Source: CAIYRG01 sp964446945 (GTDB taxonomy: Bacteria; Pseudomonadota; Alphaproteobacteria; Micropepsales; Micropepsaceae). From it: a DNA stretch of 64,000 nt. The translations under genes were made by a program, and so were the position numbers. The notes under the pieces were generated by a model. The model was given only the letters and a program-made list of their open reading frames with translations. It did not search any database and was not told where the DNA came from. The DNA lies in the NCBI GenBank assembly GCA_964446945.1, contig CAYUQO010000022.1, positions 1 to 64,000 on the forward strand. Direction: 5' to 3'. Numbering within the stretch: the first letter of the stretch is position 1; every line of letters starts with the position of its first letter. Below, piece by piece: positions 1-9,004 of this stretch.

Positions 1-1446
1 GAGAATGTCGGAAAGCACCGCGTATTTCTGGCCTTCGAGGATCAAACCCATCGCAATCCCGGCCACCGGACGTTTCAGCGGAACGCCGGCATCCATCAAT
101 GCCAGAGATGAGCCGCATACCGTCGCCATGGAGGACGATCCGTTGGATTCGGTGATCTCCGAGACCACCCGGATGGTATACGGAAACACCGTTTTATCCG
201 GCAGCAGCGGGTTGATCGCCCGCCAGGCGAGCTTGCCATGGCCGATCTCGCGCCGTCCGGCGCCGGTCATGCGGCCGACTTCACCGACGGAATAGGGCGG
301 GAAATTGTAGTGCAGCATGAAGTGCTGCTTGTAGGTGCCCTCCAGAGAATCGACGAACTGCTCGTCTTCGCCGGTGCCAAGCGTCGTAATGACGAGAGCC
401 TGGGTTTCGCCGCGGGTGAACAATGCGCTGCCATGCGCGCGCGGCAGGATTCCCACCTGCGACGTGATCGGCCGGACGGTTTTGAGATCGCGTCCGTCAA
501 TCCGGCGGCCGGTCTCGATCACCGAGCTGCGCATGACACGGCTTTCCAGCGACTTGAACAGCTTGCCCATCAGTGCCGGGTCGATCTTTCCGGCTTCCTC
601 GCCGGTCAAAGCAGCTTCGGCGTCGGCCTTGATCGCGTCGATGCGATCATGGCGCTTTGCCTTTTCCGGAATCTGATAGGCAGACTTCAACTGTTCCTCG
701 GCGTGCCGGGCCAGCGTTTCGCTTTCCGCGGCATACTCGGCCGTGTGCACGTCGCGCGGCTCTTTCGCGGCGCGTTCGGCAAGCCGGATAATGCCGTTGA
801 TGACCGCCTGCATCTCACGGTGGCCGAACATCACCGCGCCCAGCATCACCTCTTCGGTCAGCTCTTTGGCTTCGGATTCCACCATCAGCACGGCGTCCGC
901 AGTGCCGGCGACCACGAGTTCGAGCTCGGAATTGGTCATCTCGTCGATCTGCGGATTCAGTTTGTATTCGCCGGCGATATAGCCGACGCGCGCTGCACCG
1001 ATCGGGCCCATGAACGGAATTCCCGAAAGCGTCAGCGCCGCCGATGCCGCGACCATGGCAACGACGTCGGGTTCGTTCTCAAGGTCGTGGCTGAGAACCG
1101 TGACGACGACCTGCGTTTCGTTGCGATAGCCGGGAACGAAGAGCGGCCGGATGGGGCGGTCGATCAATCGCGAAACCAGTGTTTCGCGTTCTGTCGGCCG
1201 GCCTTCGCGTTTGAAATAACCGCCGGGGATTTTGCCCGAAGCGTAGAATTTTTCCTGATAATTGACGGTGAGCGGAAAGAAATCGATTCCCGGTTTCGGT
1301 TCTGTCTCGCCGACCGCTGTCGCGAGAACGACCGTCTCGCCATAAGTGGCCATGACTGCGCCATCTGCCTGGCGCGCGATCTTTCCCGTTTCAAGTACGA
1401 GCTTGCGCCCGCCCCACTCGATCTCCTCGCGAATAGTATTGAACAT
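1..1446 (-). CDS. pnp: Polyribonucleotide nucleotidyltransferase (PNPase), 3' end cut by window edge
   Basis: Phosphorolytic 3'-to-5' exoribonuclease of the RNA degradosome. The 482 N-terminal residues are inside the window, against about 700 in the family, so both RNase PH domains are mostly present while KH and S1 lie beyond base 1. Reading from ATG at 1446 gives the typical opening MFNTIREEIEWGG, then GETVVLATAV, the RDRPIRPLF-type block (LIDRPIRPLF) and, in the second core, RRIDGRDLKTVRP and the GSALFTRGETQAL substrate loop. An AAGGAAG ribosome site lies 6 bases upstream. It is the last gene of the rimP-to-pnp operon and follows rpsO after 192 bases, as in most proteobacteria. Confidence 0.97.
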   Translation of the reverse strand, partial: MFNTIREEIEWGGRKLVLETGKIARQADGAVMATYGETVVLATAVGETEPKPGIDFFPLTVNYQEKFYASGKIPGGYFKREGRPTERETLVSRLIDRPIRPLFVPGYRNETQVVVTVLSHDLENEPDVVAMVAASAALTLSGIPFMGPIGAARVGYIAGEYKLNPQIDEMTNSELELVVAGTADAVLMVESEAKELTEEVMLGAVMFGHREMQAVINGIIRLAERAAKEPRDVHTAEYAAESETLARHAEEQLKSAYQIPEKAKRHDRIDAIKADAEAALTGEEAGKIDPALMGKLFKSLESRVMRSSVIETGRRIDGRDLKTVRPITSQVGILPRAHGSALFTRGETQALVITTLGTGEDEQFVDSLEGTYKQHFMLHYNFPPYSVGEVGRMTGAGRREIGHGKLAWRAINPLLPDKTVFPYTIRVVSEITESNGSSSMATVCGSSLALMDAGVPLKRPVAGIAMGLILEGQKYAVLSDIL

Positions 1447-1524
1447 TGCTTGCTTCCTTTTCTGCCGCGGCCGGATTGCCGCGGACCTTGCCTGCTTGAT
1501 GAAAACAAAAAGCCGGTGTGTTGA

Positions 1525-1561
1525 CGCGCATTTTGCGCGGAATTCGGTTCATCCGAACCGA
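1525..1561 (-). promoter_or_regulatory. Paired hairpins in the rpsO-pnp spacer
   Basis: Two perfect inverted repeats lie side by side: 1525-1539 (6-bp arms, 3-base loop) and 1544-1561 (7-bp arms, 4-base loop). In Escherichia coli this spacer holds the leaky rpsO terminator and the RNase III site that drives pnp autoregulation. These hairpins occupy the same place, so a similar role is plausible. No T-run directly follows either stem, so this is not a canonical intrinsic terminator. Confidence 0.45.
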
Positions 1562-1638
1562 TGATGGATATGCACGGATGCGCATCCTGCGTGTTGCCGT
1601 TGCGTTGCAGGAAATTCCCACCCGAAGGTGACCGCCGT

Positions 1639-1908
1639 TCAGCGGCGCAAACCCAGGCGCTGGATCAGCGAATCGTAGCGAGCCTTGTCTTTCGATTTGA
1701 CATAATCGAGAAGACGACGCCGCTGCGACACCAGTTTGATCAATCCCCGGCGGGAGTGATTGTCCTTGGTGTGCGTCTTGAAGTGCTCTGTCAGGTTGGC
1801 GATACGCTCCGACAGCACTGCAATCTGAACCTCAGGTGAGCCGGTATCGCCCTCCGAGGTCGCATACTCGGCCATGACTTCTTTTTTCCGCTCAGCGGTC
1901 ACGGACAT
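1639..1908 (-). CDS. rpsO: 30S ribosomal protein S15
   Basis: Primary 16S rRNA-binding protein of the small subunit platform. The 89 residues match the family length. The signature GDTGSPEVQIA, the stretch LTEHFKTHTKDNHSRRGL and the C-terminal SQRRRLLDYVKSKD are all present. It sits 28 bases after truB and is followed by pnp, the standard order, so it is read as part of the long minus-strand operon. Confidence 0.98.
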   Translation of the reverse strand: MSVTAERKKEVMAEYATSEGDTGSPEVQIAVLSERIANLTEHFKTHTKDNHSRRGLIKLVSQRRRLLDYVKSKDKARYDSLIQRLGLRR

Positions 1909-1936
1909 CTTCTACATCCTGCGTTATGGCCGGCCG

Positions 1937-2902
1937 TTACAGACCCGCGCCGAAATTGAACACCCGGAACGGCCGAAGTTCGCCCTCGGCGATTTCAGCG
2001 AGCGCAACGGGCTCGCCTTTGGCGGTCGCGAGGTAAACGGTCTGGCCGTCGATTTGCCGTCCCGGTTCGCTGGCGGCCTGTTGTTCGATCAATCGCGCGA
2101 ACAGTGGAGCGCGGATCACGATGGCATTGCCGCTCCGGAGGCGAACCGAATCCGGATCCGTTACGGCCAACGCCGGGATGCCGTCCAGCGCGGTCGCAAT
2201 GGGCCTTAAATACTCCAAGGCGGCCGGACTATGGCGGAAACCCTCCAGCGATTCCAGCGAAATCGCGGCCGAAAGCGAAAACGGGCCGGCTTTCAACCGG
2301 CGCAATTCAGTGACATGGCCGTACGTGCCAAGCGCCTGTGCAAGGTCGCGGACCCAGGCGCGAATATACGAACCCTTGCCGCATTCGACCTCAAAAACCG
2401 CATGGTCGGGGTCGGGCATTTCCGTCAGGCGCGCATCATGGATCGTGATAGGGCGCGCGGCCAGCGTCGGCATCTCACCGCCCCGGGCGAGATCATAGGC
2501 CCGTTCGCCCGCCACTTTGATTGCCGAATAGGCCGGCGGGACCTGCATGATCTCGCCGATGAATTTCGGAAGAGCGGCAAGGATTTGGTCGCGCGTCGGC
2601 CGGCGGTCGGACCATGCCGTAGCTTTGCCGTCGGCGTCGTCGGTATCGCGTGCCTCGCCCCAGCGCGCAACGAAGCGATATTTCTTGTCACCATCGACGG
2701 CGAACGGAATCGTCTTGGTGGCTTCGCCCAGTGCAACCGCGAGCACGCCCGTCGCCAGCGGATCCAGTGTTCCGGCATGCCCCGCTTTGGCGGCATCGAA
2801 CAATCCCCGAACCCGTGCCACAGCCTGGGTTGAGGTCATTCCCTTCGGCTTGTCCAGAACGACCCAGCCGTGGACGGTCGAAGCCTTATGCCTGCGGGCC
2901 AT
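1937..2902 (-). CDS. truB: tRNA pseudouridine(55) synthase
   Basis: Makes pseudouridine 55 in the T-loop of tRNAs. From ATG at 2902 the 321-residue product opens MARRHKASTVHGWVVLDKPKG and carries the catalytic motif GHAGTLDPLATG with the nucleophilic Asp at residue 47. Start choice: in-frame ATGs also occur at 2908 and 2929, but the GAGG ribosome site ends 6 bases before 2902 and abuts 2908, so 2902 is favoured. The start lies inside the end of rbfA (17-base overlap), implying translational coupling. The C-terminal PUA-like region is present. Confidence 0.96.
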   Translation of the reverse strand: MARRHKASTVHGWVVLDKPKGMTSTQAVARVRGLFDAAKAGHAGTLDPLATGVLAVALGEATKTIPFAVDGDKKYRFVARWGEARDTDDADGKATAWSDRRPTRDQILAALPKFIGEIMQVPPAYSAIKVAGERAYDLARGGEMPTLAARPITIHDARLTEMPDPDHAVFEVECGKGSYIRAWVRDLAQALGTYGHVTELRRLKAGPFSLSAAISLESLEGFRHSPAALEYLRPIATALDGIPALAVTDPDSVRLRSGNAIVIRAPLFARLIEQQAASEPGRQIDGQTVYLATAKGEPVALAEIAEGELRPFRVFNFGAGL

Positions 2903-3326
2903 CGTCATCCTCGGGCGCTTCGCCGCCAAGGTTGATATCGCGCGCGACTTTGTCCGAATGCAGGATGGTTTCGATGCGTTCGGCTTCCGCGAAGGAAGTA
3001 TCCTCGATGAACCGCAATTCGGGGGTGAATTTCAGCTTGATGGCTCGTCCCAGTTCGCCACGCAGGAAACCACGATGACGATTGAGCGCTGCAAGCACCG
3101 CGGGAGCATTGAGGCCGCCGAGGGGTTCGACGAAAACCGTTGCATGCCGCATATCCGGTGAAGGCTTCACCTGGGTCACAGTCACCGATACGCCGGCGAG
3201 ATCCGGATCACGGATATCCGTGCCGCGGAGTATATCCGACAGCGCGTGGCGCAGCATTTCGCCAACCCGCAATTGCCGCTGCGAGGGACCCATTTGGGTT
3301 GCTGACCGGTTGCGATGCCGAGACAT
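2886..3326 (-). CDS. rbfA: 30S ribosome-binding factor A
   Basis: Single KH-like domain protein needed for late 30S maturation and cold adaptation. The 146 residues begin with an Arg-rich tail and then RQLRVGEMLRHALSDIL, the usual RbfA N-terminus. The central block VSVTVTQVKPSPDMRHATVFV and the FTPELRFIEDTSF segment also match the family. The acidic C-terminus (EAPEDDDGPQA) overlaps the truB start. It starts 21 bases after the infB stop. Confidence 0.96.
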   Translation of the reverse strand: MSRHRNRSATQMGPSQRQLRVGEMLRHALSDILRGTDIRDPDLAGVSVTVTQVKPSPDMRHATVFVEPLGGLNAPAVLAALNRHRGFLRGELGRAIKLKFTPELRFIEDTSFAEAERIETILHSDKVARDINLGGEAPEDDDGPQA

Positions 3327-3347
3327 GAAAATCGAACCCGGCGCACA

Positions 3348-5939
3348 TCACAGCGTGCGCCGAATCGTCTCCACTTCATAACACTCGATAGTGTCGCCCT
3401 TCTGGATGTCATGGTAATTCGCAAAGGCCATGCCGCATTCCTGCCCGGCCTGCACCTCGCGCACTTCATCCTTGAAGCGCTTCAATGTCGAGAGATCGCC
3501 TTCGTGGATCACCACGTCGTCGCGGACCAGCCGGACTTTCGCGCCACGGCGCACCAGCCCTTCGGTGACGCGGCAGCCGGCAACCTTGCCGACCTTCGAG
3601 ATGTTGAACACCTCGAGGATTTCCGCATTGCCGAGGAAGCGCTCGCGCGTTTCCGGCACCAGCATGCCGGACAGGGCCGAACGGACATCATCGATGACAT
3701 TGTAGATAATGTTGTAATAGCGGATTTCGACGCCTTCACGACGGGCGCGTTCGCGGGCTTGCGCGTTCGCCCTGACATTGAACCCGATGATCACGGCGCC
3801 CGACGCATGCGCAAGGATGACATCGGACTCGGTGATACCGCCGACGCCGCCATGCAGAATCTGCGCAGCGACTTCATGGGTACCGAGCTTGCTCAGGGCT
3901 CCGTCAATGGCTTCCAGTGATCCCTGAACATCGGATTTGACCACCATCGGAAGCAGTTTCTTTTCGCCTTCTTTCCGGCTCTTCAGCAGTTGGTCCAGCG
4001 ATTGCCGGCTGGTCGTTGCCTGACGGCTCTCGCGGCGCTTGCGCTCGCGATATTCGGTGACTTCACGGGCGCGCCCTTCCGATTCCACAACGACGAATTC
4101 GTCGCCCGCTTCGGGCGCAGCCGAAAGCCCAAGCACCTCGACAGGAACCGAAGGCCCGGCTTCCGCCAGCGTCTCGCCACGGTCATTGACAAGTGCGCGC
4201 ACGCGTCCCCATTCGGCGCCCGCGACGATGATATCGCCTTGGTGCAGCGTGCCACGCTGCACCAGAACTGTGGCCACCGGACCGCGGCCTTTGTCGAGCT
4301 TGGCTTCTACCACCGCGCCATCGGCAGGCCGCTCTGGATTGGCCTTCAGGTCGAGCACTTCTGATTGCAGCAGGATGGCTTCTTCCAGTTTCTCAAGGCC
4401 AATTCCCTTGGTCGCCGAAACTTCGATCGCAAGCACATCGCCGCCGAGGTCTTCCACCTGGATTTCGTGCTGCAACAACTCGTTCTTGACGCGCATCGGA
4501 TTGGCGTCGCCTTTGTCGATCTTGTTGATCGCGACAATAATCGGAACTTTCGCCGCTTTCGCGTGCGAGATGGCCTCGACGGTTTGCGGCATTACGCCGT
4601 CATCCGCGGCGACCACCAGAACCACGATATCCGTGACTTTGGCGCCGCGCGCGCGCATCGCGGTGAACGCCGCATGGCCCGGCGTATCGAGGAACGTGAT
4701 CTTCGCACCGGACTGCAATTGCACCTGATAGGCGCCGATATGCTGGGTGATACCACCGGCTTCGCCTGCGGCGACGTCGGTCTTGCGCAATGCATCCAGC
4801 AGCGAGGTCTTGCCGTGGTCGACATGGCCCATCACGGTGACGATCGGCGGCCGCGAACTGAGCTCCTCCGGCTGATCGGTGCCGCCGCGCAAGCCTTCGA
4901 GAACATCGGACTCGGCAACGCGTTTGACCGAATGGCCCAGTTCGGTCGCGACCAATTCTGCCGTATCGGCATCGATAGTGTCGTTGGTCGTTGCCATCAT
5001 GCCGCTCTTCATCAACACCTTGATGACATCGACGCCCCGGCGCGCCATGCGGTTTGCAAGTTCTGCAACTGTAATGGTTTCCGGAATGATGACTTCGCGC
5101 GGGCCTGCCGGCGGAGCAGCCTGCTGTTGCCGATGCGCGCGGTTCAGTTGCCGCCGGAAGGACGCGTCCGAGCGTCTGCGGTCATCGTCTTCGGACAGAG
5201 CGCGGGTGATCGTCAGCTTCCCGGCTCTGCGGCCACCCGGAGTGGCTTTGCGTGCGGCGGGGGCTTTGGCGGGTGTCTTGCCACCCTTTTTCGTCGTGGC
5301 CTCTTCTTCATCTTCGGCCAGTTCACGGCCGCGTTTTACCGCCGGTGCCGGCTGAGCCGGCTGCGCGGCCGTCGTAGCGCCGACGGGCGCTGCCGCCGCC
5401 GTCTCGGCTTCCTTTTCCTTCATCCGGCGCGCGGCTTCCTGTTCCGCACGGCGGCGCGCTTCGTCCTCGGCGTGTTTGCGCGCTTCCTCTTCGGCCTTGC
5501 GTTTTTCGGCCGCGTCGCGCTCGCGCCGCATGCGCTCGTCTTCCTGCGCACGGCGCGCGGCGTCCACTTCGGCGCGCTTACGAGCTTCTTCTTCCGCGAA
5601 TTTTGCGTCGGTAAGCGCGCGCAGACGCGCTTCTTTCTCGTCCTCAGTCAGTTCCCTGAGCACGACTCCGCCGCGGCCTGCTGCGGCACGACGCGGTTCC
5701 TCGCGAGCCTCGACGGTGGGATGCAACACCTCTTCGGCAGCGTGCTTGCCGCCCTTTTCCGGCTCGCCTGTGATCTTGCCGGACGGAGCCACGCGTGTGC
5801 GCTTCTTCTCCACCACCACCGCCTTGCTGCGGCCGTGGCTGAAGCTCTGACGCACCGTCGATGTTTCGGTTCGCTTCAGCGACAGGGTTTTGCTGCCTGT
5901 CCCGCGCGACCGTGCGCCACTGTCATCCGTCTCGCTCAT
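3348..5939 (-). CDS. infB: Translation initiation factor IF-2
   Basis: GTPase that places initiator tRNA on the 30S subunit. The product has 863 residues. A long Ala/Arg/Glu-rich low-complexity N-terminal region (about 90-270) probably forms a charged helix. An IF2N domain follows (VIIPETITVAELANRMARRG), then the G domain with GHVDHGKT at 371-378, DTPGH at 418-422 and NKID at 472-475, then domains II to IV. The start MSETDDSGARSRG is typical of alphaproteobacteria. It is the fourth gene of the operon, 54 bases after the ylxR-like gene. Confidence 0.98.
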   Translation of the reverse strand: MSETDDSGARSRGTGSKTLSLKRTETSTVRQSFSHGRSKAVVVEKKRTRVAPSGKITGEPEKGGKHAAEEVLHPTVEAREEPRRAAAGRGGVVLRELTEDEKEARLRALTDAKFAEEEARKRAEVDAARRAQEDERMRRERDAAEKRKAEEEARKHAEDEARRRAEQEAARRMKEKEAETAAAAPVGATTAAQPAQPAPAVKRGRELAEDEEEATTKKGGKTPAKAPAARKATPGGRRAGKLTITRALSEDDDRRRSDASFRRQLNRAHRQQQAAPPAGPREVIIPETITVAELANRMARRGVDVIKVLMKSGMMATTNDTIDADTAELVATELGHSVKRVAESDVLEGLRGGTDQPEELSSRPPIVTVMGHVDHGKTSLLDALRKTDVAAGEAGGITQHIGAYQVQLQSGAKITFLDTPGHAAFTAMRARGAKVTDIVVLVVAADDGVMPQTVEAISHAKAAKVPIIVAINKIDKGDANPMRVKNELLQHEIQVEDLGGDVLAIEVSATKGIGLEKLEEAILLQSEVLDLKANPERPADGAVVEAKLDKGRGPVATVLVQRGTLHQGDIIVAGAEWGRVRALVNDRGETLAEAGPSVPVEVLGLSAAPEAGDEFVVVESEGRAREVTEYRERKRRESRQATTSRQSLDQLLKSRKEGEKKLLPMVVKSDVQGSLEAIDGALSKLGTHEVAAQILHGGVGGITESDVILAHASGAVIIGFNVRANAQARERARREGVEIRYYNIIYNVIDDVRSALSGMLVPETRERFLGNAEILEVFNISKVGKVAGCRVTEGLVRRGAKVRLVRDDVVIHEGDLSTLKRFKDEVREVQAGQECGMAFANYHDIQKGDTIECYEVETIRRTL

Positions 5940-5993
5940 GCAATCCTTTCACACACTCCATAAATCGGTCGCCGGGCATTCCCGGCCGCGCGC

Positions 5994-6644
5994 TCACGCG
6001 CCTGAAAACCCTTTCCAAAGCCAAGGATCAAGCCGGCGGAAACCCTGCAGGCGCGCTGCTTCGAATATCAGCCGTTCCGCGATTCGGCCCGGCTTTACGG
6101 CAGCATGTACCACATTCTCACGCCCCAGGGACAAGCTCAATTCCTCATTGGAAAACGCGGTGATGACGAAGGGAACATAGCCCGCCGCCGTCGCTGCAGC
6201 CTGGAGTTTCCGTCGCCCATCCGCCGCGGCTTCCCGGGCCTCGATGATCACAGGCGGCGGTTCCGGACTCCGGATTTGCTTCTCCACCTGGTCGAAGCCG
6301 AGGATGAGGCCGCCCGAGCGTCGTGCCAGGCCCAGATAGGCCAGCATCCGCTGCACAATGCCGAATTCGGTGCGTGTCACGACATCATCGGGAACGCGCA
6401 CCGGCTGTTTGGCGGCCTTGGCGAACATGTTCCGCGTGGCCGCCCGCTGTATCGACTCCGCATCTGCCGAAATCCAATAGCCGCGGCCGGGCAGTCGTCC
6501 ATCAATATCCGGCACCAGGATTCCCTCAGGATCGATTACGAAACGCACGAGCCGCGCTTCGGGCAAGACTTCACCCGTTGCGATGCATCGCCTGTCGCGC
6601 GATCCGCCCATCAAATCTGAATCCTGGCGTCCGGTGCCCTGCAT
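5994..6644 (-). CDS. YlxR (DUF448) and L7Ae-like fusion, RNA-binding protein
   Basis: A 216-residue two-domain protein always found between nusA and infB in alphaproteobacteria. The YlxR domain occupies about 1-95 (RRCIATGEVLPEARLVRFV, then DIDGRLPGRGYWI), and an L7Ae/YlxQ-like domain follows (LAYLGLARRSGGLILGFDQVEKQI). In Bacillus these are the separate proteins YlxR and YlxQ. Its start overlaps the nusA stop by one base (TGATG), so it is translationally coupled. An exact biochemical role is not established for the fused form. Confidence 0.93.
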   Translation of the reverse strand: MQGTGRQDSDLMGGSRDRRCIATGEVLPEARLVRFVIDPEGILVPDIDGRLPGRGYWISADAESIQRAATRNMFAKAAKQPVRVPDDVVTRTEFGIVQRMLAYLGLARRSGGLILGFDQVEKQIRSPEPPPVIIEAREAAADGRRKLQAAATAAGYVPFVITAFSNEELSLSLGRENVVHAAVKPGRIAERLIFEAARLQGFRRLDPWLWKGFSGA

Positions 6645-8245
6645 CAGCTATTCGCCGGCTCCGTTTCCGGCTCGGATTTCGGCAAGAGGTCTTCGGCCTT
6701 GATCCAACCCGCCTTTACGCGTGCCTCCATGATCAACGAATTGACGTCGTCCGCACTGAGGTCGAACCCATCGAGTGCGCCCGGCACGCGGACGCGTTCG
6801 GTCCCCTTGTTCTCGACATAACCGAGCAGATCGTCGCTGGCGCAGCCGGCCAGATCCTCGAGCGTCTTGATGCTGTTTTCGCCGAGTCTGACCAGCATCG
6901 CCGGCGTCAGCGAGCCGATTTCGGCGACCTCGTCTTCGACGCCGAGTTCGCGCCGCTGCGCTTCGAACTGCGCGTTTTTCTCGTCGATGTGAGTCAGCGC
7001 CCGCGTCTGCAGTTCCTGCGCGGTGTCTTCGTCGAAGCCTTCGATTGCCGCGAGTTCCTGCAGCGGCACATAGGCGACGTCTTCCACCGAGGCGAACCCT
7101 TCCGACGCCAGCAATTGTGCGATCGTCTCATCGACATCCAGCGTCTGCATGAAGAGCTGGGTGCGTTCGGCAAATTCTTTTTGCCGCCGCTCCGATTCTT
7201 CCTGCTCGGTCAGGATATCGATTTGCCAGCCGGTGAGCTGTGACGCGAGTCGCACGTTCTGACCACGTCGCCCGATCGCCAGCGATAGCTGATCGTCGGG
7301 AACAACAACCTCGACCCTGCGGGTTTCTTCATCGAGCACAACCTTGCTGACTTCTGCGGGAGCCAGTGCGTTCACGATGAAGGTCGCGGGGTCTGCATTC
7401 CACGGGATGATGTCGATGCGCTCACCCTGCAGTTCCTGCACCACGGCCTGCACGCGGACACCGCGCATGCCCACGCAGGCGCCCACGGGATCGATCGAGG
7501 AGTCCTTGGAAATGACCGCGATTTTGGCCCGCGATCCGGGATCGCGCGCAACCGCCCGGATTTCGATGATGCCGTCATAGATTTCCGGCACTTCCTGCGC
7601 AAACAGCCGCGCCATGAATTGGGGATGCGTGCGCGAAAGGAAAATCTGCGGCCCGCGGGCTTCACGCCGGACATCATAGATATAGGCACGAATGCGATCG
7701 CCATTGCGGAAACTTTCACGCGGAATCATTTCATCGCGGCGCACCACGCCCTCGGCGCGGCCGAAATCCACCACCACCGAACCGAATTCAACGCGCTTCA
7801 CCGTGCCGTGCACGATTTCGCCGATCCGGTCCTTGTATTCTTCATATTGCCGCTCGCGCTCGGCATCGCGAACCTTCTGAACGATGACCTGTTTGGCGGC
7901 CTGCGTGGCGATACGCGAGAATTCGATGGGCGGCAGTGTTTCTGCGATGATGTCGCCGACCTGGGCCGCCGGATTGCGCCGGCGGGCATCGTTGATCGAA
8001 ATCTCGATTTTGTCATTCTCGACATCCTCCACGACATGCAGATAACGCGAAATGTGCGTTTCTCCCGTGCGTGAATCGATTTCGACCCGGATTTCATTCT
8101 CGGCGCCGTAGCGGGATTTTGCCGCGCGCTGCATGGCTTCTTCCATGGCGTGAATGACGACCGACTTGTCGATCGATTTTTCGCGCGCAACGGCATCTGC
8201 AATTTGCAGCAATTCCAGCCTGTTGGCGGCGACTCCCATGGCCAT
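6644..8245 (-). CDS. nusA: Transcription termination/antitermination factor NusA
   Basis: RNA polymerase elongation factor that modulates pausing, termination and antitermination. From ATG at 8245 it has 533 residues: N-terminal RNAP-binding domain (NRLELLQIADAVAREK), S1 domain (IVHGTVKRVEFGSVVVDFG), two KH domains (GACVGMRGVRVQAVVQEL and SLAIGRRGQNVRLASQL), and C-terminal acidic repeats. An in-frame ATG at 8275 exists, but AGGAGAG lies 6 bases before 8245. It starts one base before the end region of rimP, within the operon. Confidence 0.98.
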   Translation of the reverse strand: MAMGVAANRLELLQIADAVAREKSIDKSVVIHAMEEAMQRAAKSRYGAENEIRVEIDSRTGETHISRYLHVVEDVENDKIEISINDARRRNPAAQVGDIIAETLPPIEFSRIATQAAKQVIVQKVRDAERERQYEEYKDRIGEIVHGTVKRVEFGSVVVDFGRAEGVVRRDEMIPRESFRNGDRIRAYIYDVRREARGPQIFLSRTHPQFMARLFAQEVPEIYDGIIEIRAVARDPGSRAKIAVISKDSSIDPVGACVGMRGVRVQAVVQELQGERIDIIPWNADPATFIVNALAPAEVSKVVLDEETRRVEVVVPDDQLSLAIGRRGQNVRLASQLTGWQIDILTEQEESERRQKEFAERTQLFMQTLDVDETIAQLLASEGFASVEDVAYVPLQELAAIEGFDEDTAQELQTRALTHIDEKNAQFEAQRRELGVEDEVAEIGSLTPAMLVRLGENSIKTLEDLAGCASDDLLGYVENKGTERVRVPGALDGFDLSADDVNSLIMEARVKAGWIKAEDLLPKSEPETEPANS

Positions 8246-8246
8246 G

Positions 8247-8843
8247 TCAATCTCTCCTGTAAGGCTCCGGATCATTCCGGACGGTTGGTTCGACGCGCCT
8301 TGCGTCTCTTGTTTTAAGACTTTCCTGGATCAGGCGATCGGTCAGGATCAGCTTGGCTTCAGCGATACCGGACAGCGGCAGCAACACGCGTTCAGACCCG
8401 TGCTCGCCCTGCGTTTCCACCACGACCTGGCCATTTTGCAAGCCGGCTATGGTGCCCTTGAAGCGCCGGCGCCCATCGATCGGCTGTTTCAACTCGATCC
8501 GCGCTTCGTGCCCGGCAAAACGTTCAAAGTCGCCGGTTGCGGTCAGCGGACGGTCGATACCCGGCGATGAGACCTCGAGCACATATTCGTCGGCTATCGG
8601 ATCCGCAGCTTCGAGCACCTCGGACAACTTGCGCGAAAGCTGGGCGCAATCATCGACATCCATGCCGCCGTCGGGCCGTTCGGCCATCACCTGCAGAGTC
8701 TTCCGTTTGCCGCCCATCACGCGCACGCGCACGAGGCGATAACCGGCCGCTTGAACGGCAGGCGAAAGAAGCGCATCGAGGAAATCGGGACTGCTCAGTG
8801 TAACTCCAAATTCTTTCCGGAGCGGCGATCTTACAATCGCCAC
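8247..8843 (-). CDS. rimP: Ribosome maturation factor RimP
   Basis: First gene of the nusA-infB operon; RimP acts early in 30S assembly. The two-domain core is clear: DALLSPAVQAAGYRLVRV, then DVDDCAQLSRKLSEVLEAADPI and EVSSPGIDRPL. The 198 residues exceed the usual 150 because of an N-terminal lead of about 18 residues and a charged tail. The start is GTG at 8843 without a convincing ribosome site, so the true start may differ. The GTG sits inside a small inverted repeat (8842-8859). Confidence 0.92.
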   Translation of the reverse strand: MAIVRSPLRKEFGVTLSSPDFLDALLSPAVQAAGYRLVRVRVMGGKRKTLQVMAERPDGGMDVDDCAQLSRKLSEVLEAADPIADEYVLEVSSPGIDRPLTATGDFERFAGHEARIELKQPIDGRRRFKGTIAGLQNGQVVVETQGEHGSERVLLPLSGIAEAKLILTDRLIQESLKTRDARRVEPTVRNDPEPYRRD

Positions 8844-8859
8844 ACAACTACTGTTGTGT
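8842..8859. promoter_or_regulatory. Inverted repeat over the rimP start
   Basis: A 7-bp perfect inverted repeat with a 4-base spacer covers the GTG start of rimP. In the RNA it could fold over the initiation site; in DNA it could be a small operator. It lies just downstream of a putative promoter for the translation operon. Confidence 0.35.
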
Positions 8860-8875
8860 TGTCGGGAATGGGCGA

Positions 8876-8904
8876 AATTTACGCTTTTGCCACCAGGAAT
8901 ACAA
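8876..8904 (-). promoter_or_regulatory. Putative sigma-70 promoter of the rimP-nusA-infB operon
   Basis: On the minus strand a TTGTAT hexamer (8899-8904) and a TAAATT hexamer (8876-8881) are separated by exactly 17 bases. Each matches the consensus at four of six positions. It would start RNA about 25 bases before the rimP GTG. This is pattern evidence only. Confidence 0.35.
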
Positions 8905-9004
8905 GCCAGGAGCGGTTGGTGCGCTTCGCCGTTTCCGGCGTTTTAACCGAATTCCTGTCACAGTACCGTCAGACCTGCGGAGCACAGCCATCACCACCGA
9001 ATCC

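Noticed and set aside
238..1524. Long open frame on the plus strand opposite pnp
   Set aside because: Antisense shadow of PNPase; protein is low-complexity in Arg and Phe with no domain.
4365..5963. Long open frame on the plus strand opposite infB
   Set aside because: It is antisense to a certain IF-2 gene and has the composition expected from reading a GC-rich gene backwards; no family motif or ribosome site.
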